A stretch of DNA of 64,000 bases from Actinacidiphila yeochonensis CN732 (GTDB lineage Bacteria; Actinomycetota; Actinomycetes; Streptomycetales; Streptomycetaceae), in NCBI RefSeq assembly GCF_000745345.1, contig NZ_JQNR01000004.1:806001-870000 (forward strand), in the 5' to 3' direction. The notes under the pieces were generated by a model that had not been told where the DNA came from, searched no databases, and saw nothing but the letters and a program-made list of their open reading frames with translations. This document shows, in pieces, positions 45,901 through 53,465 of this stretch. The position numbers were made by a program, and so were the translations under genes. Every line of letters begins with the position of its first letter. Positions within the stretch are counted from its first letter, which is position 1.

Positions 45901-46008
45901 AGCTCCGGCAAGACCCTGGCCTCCGTGACCCTCCCACCGGGCGCGAGCCTCGCCGCGGGCACCCCGGCACTGCACCTCTTCGCCCTGGCCACCACCGGCA
46001 GCGCGTAA
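42979..46008 (+). CDS. Secreted GH95-like glycoside hydrolase (second paralogue)
   Basis: 1009 residues. Sec signal with a cut near AAA at ~36. The GH95-like portion matches the 18062 gene motif by motif: SLPLGNGSLGVAAWA, FTAQLNRNDTQPNRLSPGQ, YWLWNLRGQIAANL, VPETMRFNGNGYYNGG and NAHETQWAVQDPTTD, with candidate acid Glu494. The C-terminal part is different: one beta-sandwich module (residues ~790-1009) of the type that ends alpha-mannosidase- and fucosidase-like enzymes, with no Ig repeats. Extracellular hydrolysis of alpha-L-fucosides or galactosides is inferred from family. GTG start with GGAGGAG 2-3 nt closer than usual. Its promoter and operator-like repeat lie in the preceding gap. Terminator follows. 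Confidence 0.87.
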   Translation: MSARPVLRRRLAACAAALLTLPLAGLGAIATQAAAATVTTAWHNGAFAVDTGGVVSRSDIVLGRPDTDPAQSLPLGNGSLGVAAWAAGGFTAQLNRNDTQPNRLSPGQVQIPGLSAMTSASDFTGSLDLYNGVLTESGGGMTLKAWVPAGKDELVVDVTGAAPSVQQTATLSLWSGRSPAAAASGGVGTLAQTWVDNSQSGSSGKTFGAMAGITAGGRNVTASVVNSTQVRVSFTPNADGSFRVVTAAPSWTGGDAASTASGVVGSDATASTSSLLATQSSWWNSFWSGSGVVEMNSSDGTAQYLENLRTLYLYFEAASMRGGQYPGSQAGVADMFAFDQDHQEWYPAGYWLWNLRGQIAANLSSGNYALNLPVFDLYLNNLSAMKTWTSAQMGGKAGICVPETMRFNGNGYYNGGSASQNASCALASSPSYNAETITSGAEIALWVWQQYQDTGSTSFLQKYYPLMQQAATFLLAYQSTGSDGYLHAVANAHETQWAVQDPTTDLAADQALFTATAAAAGILGTDSALVTQLHTALGQIEPYARTDAATRKQLLTSSADAQGTDVIADSYQPSAALNNVENVGLEPVWPYGLIGDASGSLTSLAVRTYNSRPNVDANDWSFDAVQAARLDLGSQVSAMLTANTQKYQAYINGLGSLSGSTPGSEPYLEQSSTVATAIDEALATDYDGTLRFAPAWPSGWDAAGTVYIQGGSKVDVQVEGGTLATAAIQAGSTGTLTVRNPWPGSQAEVVNGSTGAVTVAATSATTFSVPVTAGSSYLVERPSSLTTALPYAQVTGTRATTAKHLGGVQIGLDAGSTTTYANLAATFNDVAITADDNTAPGNFDGGGASFSQTAMTSAHAGPGASITSSGVTFTVPNVAAGTNDNTVAQGQKIALKGTGTLGFLVSASYGPATGTGTLTYTDGSTQSYTLTSPDWFSTGPPSGGALAVSSDHQNRQGNTTYAGTGNIFSETVALSSGKTLASVTLPPGASLAAGTPALHLFALATTGSA

Positions 46009-46031
46009 CCCGTCGGCCCGCCGCGTGGACG

Positions 46032-46062
46032 CGGCGGACCACGCGAGGGAGGCGGTCCGCCG
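46032..46062 (+). terminator. Terminator after the second GH95-like gene
   Basis: CGGCGGACC and GGTCCGCCG pair over 9 bp around a 13-base loop, 23 bases past the stop at 46008. Confidence 0.6.
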
Positions 46063-46126
46063 GCGGGCCGCCTCCGCTCCGGCCGCCCGGACGGCCTTCA
46101 GCGCCGGACGTCCGGCTGCGGAGCGC

Positions 46127-46282
46127 TCACTTGGCGGGGGACGCCAGCAGGTCCTCGGTGAACCTCTCCTTGCGGTACGTCGAGTTGGTGCGGTAGGTCG
46201 AGTTCGTGTGGTGCGTCGAGTTGGTGCGTCGATCGTGCGTCGAGACCCTCTCAGCGAAGCGCGGGCGTGCATCCCGCCGCAC
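46127..46282 (-). CDS. Possible 51-residue protein with TNST repeats
   Basis: A GTG at 46282 opens a frame with three 18-base repeats giving RTNSTHH, TNSTYR and TNSTYR, followed by KERFTEDLLASPAK and TGA. All of the last 33 codons end in G or C, as in the real genes here, and the repeat period is a multiple of three; both favour coding. No good ribosome site was seen, so the start may be different. Not recognised. It lies between convergent GH95 and TauE genes. It could also be a C-terminal remnant of a larger gene. Confidence 0.4.
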   Translation of the reverse strand: MRRDARPRFAERVSTHDRRTNSTHHTNSTYRTNSTYRKERFTEDLLASPAK

Positions 46283-46319
46283 CCCGGGTCCCCTGCGCCG
46301 GGTCCCTGCGCCGGGGCGG

Positions 46320-47024
46320 TCAGCCGAGTGCGGCGCGGGCGATGGCCGCGGCGCCGCCCGCGGCGGCCACCCCCAGCACCACCTGGCGGAAGCGGCGGGC
46401 CGGCAGCCGTTCGGCGACCAGCGCGCCGAGCAGCCAGCCGACGGGCAGCGCGGGCAGGAACCGCCAGTCGACCCGGGGCCCGCCCAGGGTGGCCAGTGAC
46501 GCGGCGTTGAGCATCAGACCGAACACCTGCAAAGTGGGCGCGACGGCCTGCCGGGGCCACCGCTCGTTGGCGGCGTACAGGGCGCCCGCCGGTCCGGACA
46601 GGCCGCCGAGCGCGTTCATGGCGGCGCTGACGAAGCCCACCGCGCACACCCCGACCGGGCCGTCCAGCGGCACCCGCGCGCCCTGGCGGGCCATCAGCGC
46701 CGCACTGGCCACCGTGACCAGGCCGGCCGCCAGGGTGAGCACCCGCGCGTCCAGCCGGTGCACCGCGGCGGCGATCGGAGCCGTCAGCAGCACGGCGGAG
46801 GCTCCCAGGACCAGGGCGTCGCGGACCCGGGTATGCCGCCAGGTGCGGGCCAGGATGAGCGCGCTGACCAAGCACGACAGCGTGATGACGGTACGCACCG
46901 CCGGACCCGGCCCCAGCACGGCCACCAGCACCGGTGAGCAGACCAGCGCGAAGCCGAAACCGGAGGCGGTCTGCGTCAGGCTGCCCGCCGCCACGGCGAT
47001 CCAGGCCGCCAGCATCATCGTCAT
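46320..47024 (-). CDS. TauE/SafE-family permease
   Basis: 234 residues with about eight hydrophobic segments and the two-fold layout of TauE/SafE transporters: TQTASGFGFALVCSPVLVAVLG near the start (GxGxG-type motif region), PLDGPVGVCAVGFVSAAMNALGGLSGP in the second half, then NERWPRQAVAPTLQ. The family exports sulfite, sulfoacetate or other small anions. The ATG at 47024 is immediately before the first membrane segment; the frame extends further upstream but that extension has no membrane features and mixed codon choice. No sulfur-metabolism gene is nearby, so the substrate is open. Confidence 0.82.
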   Translation of the reverse strand: MTMMLAAWIAVAAGSLTQTASGFGFALVCSPVLVAVLGPGPAVRTVITLSCLVSALILARTWRHTRVRDALVLGASAVLLTAPIAAAVHRLDARVLTLAAGLVTVASAALMARQGARVPLDGPVGVCAVGFVSAAMNALGGLSGPAGALYAANERWPRQAVAPTLQVFGLMLNAASLATLGGPRVDWRFLPALPVGWLLGALVAERLPARRFRQVVLGVAAAGGAAAIARAALG

Positions 47025-48009
47025 CCCCCGCGTCCCGTCGTCACCCGCCACCGCTGCTCCCGGCCTTTCCGGCCGTGCCGGGCGCCAAGTATGCCCCGGG
47101 AACCGCTGTGCAGGGAAAGGGAGTTGGCCGACGCGGATTCCGGAGGCTCGGCGGCGGGCCAGGCCGCGTGGAGTGCAATTGCGCATGGCCGTGGGCCCGC
47201 GTCCGGAGCGGGACATCGCGGGTTGTCGGTCGCGCGGGTGTGCGGGCTCCGTGACCAGGTGTTTTGTTCGAGGTGAGGTCAAGCAATTGCCGGGCGGGGC
47301 GAATCGTCCCGATTGAGTGGGCTGACCCTTTGCTGCTGATGGTGCGCCAGAGGGTGGCGTTCCATATACGATGATCTTCCCCAAGCCGACCTCCTTGTAA
47401 GGGAAATTCGTGACGAACGGTACTTTCACCTCCACCCTGTCCATCGGCGCATGGATGTTCATGCTCTAGCGAGGGGTTGAGGAGCTCGTGGGTTGTCGGC
47501 GCCCTGGCGTCGGCGACCCACGCCAGCGCCGTTTGGCGTGGGGGCTGAGGATGCTCCGTCCGAGGAGTCGGCGGGGCCGCGCGGCGGCTACGCGAACAGC
47601 GCACCGGAGGAAGCCGACCTCGGTTCGCCCACTGTGGGTAACCGGATCTCGCCGGTGGGCCGGTGGGCCTACTACTCAAGGGGCGCGGGCTCCCATCCAG
47701 CGGTGCCGTCGGGCGATCGCGCGACAGACGTGCTTCCTGCTCACTTCGGGCACTGAATGCCCAGAGCCCGCGCCGCCAAACGCGTGATTTCCGAACTCGG
47801 GGGCGCGCGAATCCGCCATATGCCGGGCCACCAGCGACAGGGCCCTCAGCAGCGTCACTATGCCAATAAAGGCTCTTGACACCCTCATTCCGTACGCGTC
47901 GAACGGTGTTGCCTCTAGCTGCCGCTCGTGGAGCCGTGCGAAAGTCGTGTCAGCAGTCCATTCGGCGACCGCCCGGCCGCTGATGAACTGCCGGCTGGGG
48001 GCAGCGGTG
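47025..48009. other. Long gene-poor region of lower GC upstream of the SARP gene
   Basis: 985 bases. The part 47260-47480 is clearly less GC-rich than the rest of the window (cgttccatatacgatgatcttcc, split by runs of mixed bases). A minus-strand frame from ATG 47462 reads MNIHAPMDRVEVKVPFVTNF at its start but lacks a ribosome site. An inverted repeat (ggcgccctggcgt / acgccagcgcc, one 1-2 base bulge) lies at 47499-47532. TTGACA at 47876-47881 could be a -35 box for the SARP gene. No gene is confidently called. Confidence 0.45.
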
Positions 48010-51000
48010 GTGGATTTCCGGATTCTGGGCCCACTCGAATTGTGGTCGGAGGGCCGCAGGCGGCCGTTGGGCTCCGCCAAAGAGCGCTGTCTGCTGGCGA
48101 TTCTCCTGGCGTCTTCGGGGGAGGCCGTCTCCGCCGAGGTGCTGATCCGGCGGTTGTGGCCGGAGGAGCAGCGGGAGGACGAGAAAGCCCGGCAGGGGCT
48201 GCACGTATATGTGTCGCGGCTCCGCACCAGGCTCCGGGAGGCGGTCGGAGAGCAGGTCGAAGTGGTGACCGCTGCCCGTACGTACCGCCTCGACGTCGAT
48301 CCCGAGGCTGTCGACCTGCTCCGCTTCCAGCGGCTGCGCAGGCAGGCGCAGTCGGTGGCGGACAGCGGAAAGCCCGAAAGCGCCGTCCAGCTCTTCGACG
48401 AAGCCGAGGCGCTCTGGAAGGGGGAACCCCTCGCGGAGTTCGACGGGCACTGGGCGTCGGCGCTGCGCAGCCGCTGGCAGGAGGAGCGGCGATCCGCGCG
48501 CGAGGCCCGGATCGGAGTCGAGCTGGACCTCGGCCGCCACGCGGAACTCGTGGGGGAGTTACGGGAGATGGCCGCCCACGGCCCGATCACGGAGACGGCG
48601 GTCAAGTGGCTCATGGTCGCGCTGTACCGGTCCGGCAGGCAGGGGGAGGCACTTGAGGCCTACCACGACGCGCGCCTCAGGCTGCGGGACGAACTCGGAC
48701 TGTCTCCCAGTCGGGAGCTGGAAGAACTGCACCGGAGGGTTCTGGGCGGGGACCGGGCCCTCGCGCGCGTCCCTGGCGCCGGCAAGCGGGAGATGACGCA
48801 GCCGCCCGACGACCTGCCCAGGGACACCGCTGACTTCACGGGTCGTGACGGGGAGTTGGCCGCACTCCTCGCCCACCGGGTGCGATCCACAACGGCGTTG
48901 CCCGTCTCGGTGATCCACGGGATGCCGGGCGTCGGCAAGACATCGCTCGCCGTGCACGCCGCGCACCTCCTCAAACCGGGATTTCCGGACGGCTGCCTCT
49001 ACCTCGACATGCGGGCCTACAGAGCCCAGCCGGCCCGGGAGCCGACCGGCGCGCTGGCGAAGCTCCTGCGCGCGGTCCACGACCAGCCGGACCACAAGCC
49101 CACGGCTGACCTGGACGAACTCGCCTCGCGCTGGCGTGACTGGACCGCGCAGCGGAGAGTGCTCCTCGTGCTCGACGACGTCAGGGACGCCGACCAGCTG
49201 AGGCCGCTGCTTCCGGGAGGGGCCGGCTGCCGCGTCCTGGTGACCAGCCGGCGCCGGCTGGCGGACCTGGAAGGTGCCGCGTCGATCTCCCTGGACGTGC
49301 TCAGTGCCGCGAGCGCCGCAGCCCTCTTCGCCCGTGTCGTCGGACGGAGCCGGCAGATCGACGCGGACGCGGTGGACACCGTCGTCGGACTCTGCGGCCG
49401 GCATCCACTGGCCATCCGGATCGTGGCGAGCCGGCTGCGGCACAGAGAGGCGTGGGGCATCCACGACATCGTGGACCGGCTGTCCGCCGCCGATGACATG
49501 CTCGACGAACTCGACGCACCGGTCGGCCTCGCCGCGGCCTTCGGACTGTCCTACGCGGATCTGACAGCCGAGCAGCAAAGCCTCTTCCGGGCGATCTCCC
49601 TGCATCCGGGTCCCGACATCACCCTCGACGCCGCAGCCTGCCTCGTCGGCGCGGACACCGCTGCGGTGCGCCGGTCGATGGAGGCGCTCCTCGACTGCCA
49701 CCTGCTGGAGGAGCCGGTGCGCGACCGCTACGCCGTGCACGACCTCATCCGCCTCTTCGCCGCCCGGACCAGCCGGCTGCACGACTCCGCCGCGGACCGG
49801 CGCGCGGCGGTCCTCAGGCTGTACGACTACTTCCTGGCCGGCGCCCGGGAGGCCGACCGGTTGGCCTTCCCGCAGAGACCCCGCCGGGAGGCGGAGCCCG
49901 CCGCAGACGTCGGCGGCCCGCGATTCCCCGACGCTGCGGCCGCAGAAGGCTGGCTGGACCTGGAACGGGCCAACCTCCTGTCCGTGGCGCGGGCCGCGGC
50001 TGACGACTCGCCGGCACACGCCCGGCAGTTCCCCGCGGTGCTGGCCTCCGCCTTCCACAACTGGGGGGTGTGGGAGGCCGCAGTGGAGATGCATGAGAGA
50101 TCGGTTGTCCTCTGGCGCGCCGAGCGGGACCAGGCGCGAACGGCGGACGCGCTCATCGACTGTGCCGCGGTGCTCTGGCGTCAGGGGGAGACGGACCGGT
50201 CCCTGGCCCGCATTCAGGAGGCGATGACCCTCTACGACGCCATCGGCGACACGGTCGGCCGGGGTCGGGTGCACACCCAGATCGGCCTCGCCTCCGTGGT
50301 CTCAGGGAACTTCTCCGGGGCGGTCCAGCACTTGGACATTGCGCTCGCCCTGTTCCGCGAGGCCGCCTGGCGCCATGGCGAGGCCGATGTCCTCTATCGG
50401 CGCGCGGTGGCGGTCGCGTACGCCGGGCGGCATGCGGAGGCCCTGAGCCAGACGTGTTCGGCTCTGGAGCTGTTCAGGGCGCTGGGCGATCGCCGAGGCG
50501 AACTGCGCGCCCTGAACAACCTGGGAGAGATCTTCTACCGCACGGGCCACAACGAGGAGGCCCGTACCTACTACGAGGAGTCGCTGGCCATCGTGAGAGC
50601 GGTGGGGGGCCGCCAGGAGGCGGCGATCCTGACCAACAACCTCGGGAACGTGTGCCTCCGGACCGGTGATCCCTCCTCCGCCCTCGGTCACTTCCGCCGG
50701 GCCTTAGAGGACTACCAGGCCATAGGGGACCAGCGCTGCGAGGCCGACACGCTGACCAACATCGGCAGCGCGTTCATGGCGACCGGGAAGTGCAACGAGG
50801 CGCTGATCCACTTCACGATGGCCGAGGGCATCGCAGCCCGGATAGGGGCCCTCTACGAACGGCAGCATGCCCTGGTCGGCGCGGGTGACGCCCAGCGTGG
50901 AGCTGGCAGGTACCAGGCCGCCATGCCCCTGTACCAGGAGGCCCACGCCCTGGCCCAGCTGATCAACGCGCCGTACGAGGAGGCGCAGGCCGCCGAGGGG

Positions 51001-51153
51001 CTGGGGCTGACCGTCCAGGTGGTGCGGGGCGAGGAAGCTGCTCGCCCCTACCTGGAGCAGGCGCTGCGCATATACGAGCAACTGGACGGTTCGGAGCGGG
51101 AGGCGGAGGCGGTGCGGCGACGGCTCGGCGCCTCCGGGGAGACCGGGGCGTAG
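48010..51153 (+). CDS. AfsR-like SARP regulator with NB-ARC and TPR domains
   Basis: About 1047 residues. An OmpR-type winged helix (1-95: VDFRILGPLELWSEGRRRPLG) is followed by a bacterial transcriptional activation domain (100-245), the SARP pair. An NB-ARC ATPase follows with P-loop GMPGVGKTS near 304 and VLLVLDD as Walker B, then a helical region and TPR repeats (720-1030: ALNNLGEIFYRTGHNEEA; TLTNIGSAFMATGKCNEA). This is the AfsR layout; such proteins bind direct heptamer repeats and activate secondary metabolism, with ATP/ADP state modulating activity. GTG at 48010 after GGGGG; 48007 is also possible. It precedes another NB-ARC gene by 77 bases in one probable operon. Targets unknown. Confidence 0.9.
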   Translation: MDFRILGPLELWSEGRRRPLGSAKERCLLAILLASSGEAVSAEVLIRRLWPEEQREDEKARQGLHVYVSRLRTRLREAVGEQVEVVTAARTYRLDVDPEAVDLLRFQRLRRQAQSVADSGKPESAVQLFDEAEALWKGEPLAEFDGHWASALRSRWQEERRSAREARIGVELDLGRHAELVGELREMAAHGPITETAVKWLMVALYRSGRQGEALEAYHDARLRLRDELGLSPSRELEELHRRVLGGDRALARVPGAGKREMTQPPDDLPRDTADFTGRDGELAALLAHRVRSTTALPVSVIHGMPGVGKTSLAVHAAHLLKPGFPDGCLYLDMRAYRAQPAREPTGALAKLLRAVHDQPDHKPTADLDELASRWRDWTAQRRVLLVLDDVRDADQLRPLLPGGAGCRVLVTSRRRLADLEGAASISLDVLSAASAAALFARVVGRSRQIDADAVDTVVGLCGRHPLAIRIVASRLRHREAWGIHDIVDRLSAADDMLDELDAPVGLAAAFGLSYADLTAEQQSLFRAISLHPGPDITLDAAACLVGADTAAVRRSMEALLDCHLLEEPVRDRYAVHDLIRLFAARTSRLHDSAADRRAAVLRLYDYFLAGAREADRLAFPQRPRREAEPAADVGGPRFPDAAAAEGWLDLERANLLSVARAAADDSPAHARQFPAVLASAFHNWGVWEAAVEMHERSVVLWRAERDQARTADALIDCAAVLWRQGETDRSLARIQEAMTLYDAIGDTVGRGRVHTQIGLASVVSGNFSGAVQHLDIALALFREAAWRHGEADVLYRRAVAVAYAGRHAEALSQTCSALELFRALGDRRGELRALNNLGEIFYRTGHNEEARTYYEESLAIVRAVGGRQEAAILTNNLGNVCLRTGDPSSALGHFRRALEDYQAIGDQRCEADTLTNIGSAFMATGKCNEALIHFTMAEGIAARIGALYERQHALVGAGDAQRGAGRYQAAMPLYQEAHALAQLINAPYEEAQAAEGLGLTVQVVRGEEAARPYLEQALRIYEQLDGSEREAEAVRRRLGASGETGA

Positions 51154-51230
51154 ATCCGCTATGGCCCGCTGATGCTCACTGAACGACGCACCGTCAGGGG
51201 CGCCCTGGTGGGGTCTAGGAGGGGAACAGC

Positions 51231-53363
51231 GTGACTTCTCGGGACGACTGGGCGGCCGCTCCGAGGCCGAACAGCCACAACTCCCTCTCCGGGAACGTGT
51301 ATGGGCCCACCGTCCAGGCGGGCGCGATCCACGGGGACGTGTACTTCCAGAACGCCGGTCCCCGTCCACCTCATGTCACGCCACGTCAATTACCGTCTTT
51401 GACAAGACACTTCACAGGAAGAGTGAACACCCTGGAGGCGTTGACCGGGTTCCACCGAACGGACGGGCAGACGCTGGCGGTGATCAGCGGTCCGCCGGGG
51501 GTCGGAAAGACGTCACTGGCGCTGGCCTGGCTGCACGCCCACGAGGCGGAATTCCCCGACGGGCAGTTGTACGTCGACTTGCTGGGCAGTTCGGCGGCCG
51601 TCCCGGCCTCCGCCGGCTCTGCTCTCCAACTGTTCCTCCACGCGCTGGGCGTCGGCGCGGAGCAGGTGCCGGCGGACCTGGCGGGGAAGGCCGCCCTGTA
51701 CCGCAGCGTGACGGCCGGTCGGCGGATCGCCGTGCTCTGCGACAACGCGCTGTCGGCCGCGCAGGTGCGCCCGCTGATTCCCGCCTCGCCGGGAAGCATG
51801 TGCATGGTGACGAGCCGTTGGCGGCTGACATCGCTGACCCTGGACGGAGCCCACCTCCTGCCTCTGGAGCCGCTGGACACCGATACCGCGGTGGAGCTCT
51901 TCTGGCGTGTCGCCGGTCAGACGACACCCGGCGGCAGGGAGGACGCCGCCGCGCGGCAGGCCGTCGCCTCCTACGGGCGGTTCCCGCTCGCCGTGTGCGT
52001 GGGTGCGGCGCTCCTGGCGCTCCGGAGCGACTGGCAGATCCGACAACTCGTGGCAGGCGACGCCGACGGCCTCCATATGGTCCTTGCAGACGAGGAGACT
52101 TCGATGCGCACGTGCTTTGACGAGTCGTACGAAGCGCTGCCGGCCGGGGCCGCGGCGCTGTACATGCGGCTCGGGCTCCATCCGCTCCCGGACTTCGCGG
52201 CGGAGGTGACCCACGCGGTCGCCGCGGCCACGCCGGAGGTCGCCGACCTGCCGGGAGCGGTGGGCGCGCTCATGGAGGCCAACCTCCTCACGGCGGCCGT
52301 CCCCGGCCGCTACCGCTTCCACGACCTCATCCACCAGCACGCGGGTACGCGAGCCCAGGCCGGTCTGAGCGGGGACGCCGTGCGTGAGGTCAAACGGCGG
52401 ATCGCCGAGCACTACCTCGCCACCGCCGACAGGGCCGACCGCAGCCTCTCGCAGCATCGCCTCCGTCCCGAGCCCCGGTACGAACACGCCATCACGTCCG
52501 TGGTGGAGTTCGGCGGTCAGGCCGAGGCCATGGAGTGGTTCGACGCCGAGCGCGCCAACCTGATGACCGTTCTGGAGGGGGCCGCCGCCGATGGGTGGGA
52601 CGACGTGGTCTGGCAACTGGCGGACGCCATGTGGCTGCTCTTCACCCACCGTCATCACCACGCCGACTGGGTCGCCAGCTACACGCTGGGATCGGCCTCG
52701 GCCGAGGCCTGTGGTCACGTGCTGGGTGAGGCGCGACTGCGTACGGGCCTGGGGACGGCCCTTCGGGCGAGCGGCTCTCCGCAGAGCGCGATGGAGGAGT
52801 TCACCAGGGCGCGGGAACTGCGGCGCCGCCTCGAAGACCGCCGGGGGGAAGGCGTCGTGCTCAACCACATGGCCCTGGCCTACCGCGACCTCGGGCAGAT
52901 GGAGCAGGCCCTCTCGCTGCTGCGCGAGGCGCTCGCCCTCCGCGGGGGAGAGGGGGACCTGCGGGGCGCGGGGCGCATCCACTGCTCCATCGGTGAGATC
53001 GAGAGCCTGCTCGGGGCCCACGCGTCCGCCGTCGCCCATCTTGAGGAGGCGTGGCGGTTGATCCGCGACCTCGGGGACACGGCGTCGGAAGCCCTCGTCG
53101 AGCGGGTCCTGGGTGAGGCGCTGCTGAGGGCCGGAGACGTGGCCTCGGCCCGGGCCCACCTCGTCAGCGCTCTGGCCCTGCTGCGCGTGTGGGGCACGGG
53201 CGCTGAACAGGGTGCCGTCCATGAGGCCATCGGACAGTCCTACGAGCTGGCGGGTGACCTCGCCGAGGCCCGGAACCGCTACCGCAGCGCGGAAGCGGCC
53301 TACCTCTCCGTCGGGGCCCTGGAGCACGCCCAGCGCGCGGCTGAGCGTGCCCAGGTGCCGTGA
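51231..53363 (+). CDS. NB-ARC-TPR (NLR-like) protein with N-terminal amyloid-signalling motif
   Basis: 710 residues. Residues 14-41 carry a Gly/Val/Gln-rich motif, NSLSGNVYGPTVQAGAIHG followed by DVYFQN, typical of the RHIM-like bacterial amyloid signalling sequences at the N-termini of actinobacterial NLR proteins. The NB-ARC domain follows with P-loop GPPGVGKTS (87-95) and a Walker B-like RIAVLCDNAL, then a winged-helix portion (ANLLTAAVPGRYRFHDLIHQHA) and TPR repeats (500-700). No DNA-binding or enzyme domain is present, so the motif probably recruits a partner with the same motif on ligand-triggered assembly. GTG start with GGAGGGGAA. Same direction as the SARP gene, 77 bases after it. 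Confidence 0.88.
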   Translation: MTSRDDWAAAPRPNSHNSLSGNVYGPTVQAGAIHGDVYFQNAGPRPPHVTPRQLPSLTRHFTGRVNTLEALTGFHRTDGQTLAVISGPPGVGKTSLALAWLHAHEAEFPDGQLYVDLLGSSAAVPASAGSALQLFLHALGVGAEQVPADLAGKAALYRSVTAGRRIAVLCDNALSAAQVRPLIPASPGSMCMVTSRWRLTSLTLDGAHLLPLEPLDTDTAVELFWRVAGQTTPGGREDAAARQAVASYGRFPLAVCVGAALLALRSDWQIRQLVAGDADGLHMVLADEETSMRTCFDESYEALPAGAAALYMRLGLHPLPDFAAEVTHAVAAATPEVADLPGAVGALMEANLLTAAVPGRYRFHDLIHQHAGTRAQAGLSGDAVREVKRRIAEHYLATADRADRSLSQHRLRPEPRYEHAITSVVEFGGQAEAMEWFDAERANLMTVLEGAAADGWDDVVWQLADAMWLLFTHRHHHADWVASYTLGSASAEACGHVLGEARLRTGLGTALRASGSPQSAMEEFTRARELRRRLEDRRGEGVVLNHMALAYRDLGQMEQALSLLREALALRGGEGDLRGAGRIHCSIGEIESLLGAHASAVAHLEEAWRLIRDLGDTASEALVERVLGEALLRAGDVASARAHLVSALALLRVWGTGAEQGAVHEAIGQSYELAGDLAEARNRYRSAEAAYLSVGALEHAQRAAERAQVP

Positions 53364-53375
53364 CGGACCCCCGCT

Positions 53376-53412
53376 GGACGCCTCTTGGGACGCCTCTTTG
53401 GGACGCCCTTTG
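53376..53412 (+). repeat. Three 12-13-base tandem repeats after the NLR gene
   Basis: GGACGCCTCTTG, GGACGCCTCTTTG and GGACGCCCTTTG follow directly, between the NLR stop at 53363 and the convergent pfkB end. No stem is evident, and function is unknown. Confidence 0.6.
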
Positions 53413-53465
53413 GACGGGGTCTGATCCAGAACTGCTCCTGGCCTAGGCGCTGTCCGCGCGGCTGG

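Noticed and set aside
46160..46260. CRISPR-like array
   Set aside because: Only three 18-base imperfect units without spacers; better explained as coding repeats.
47493..47756. 87-residue plus-strand frame before the SARP gene
   Set aside because: No ribosome site, no GC3 bias and no recognisable pattern.
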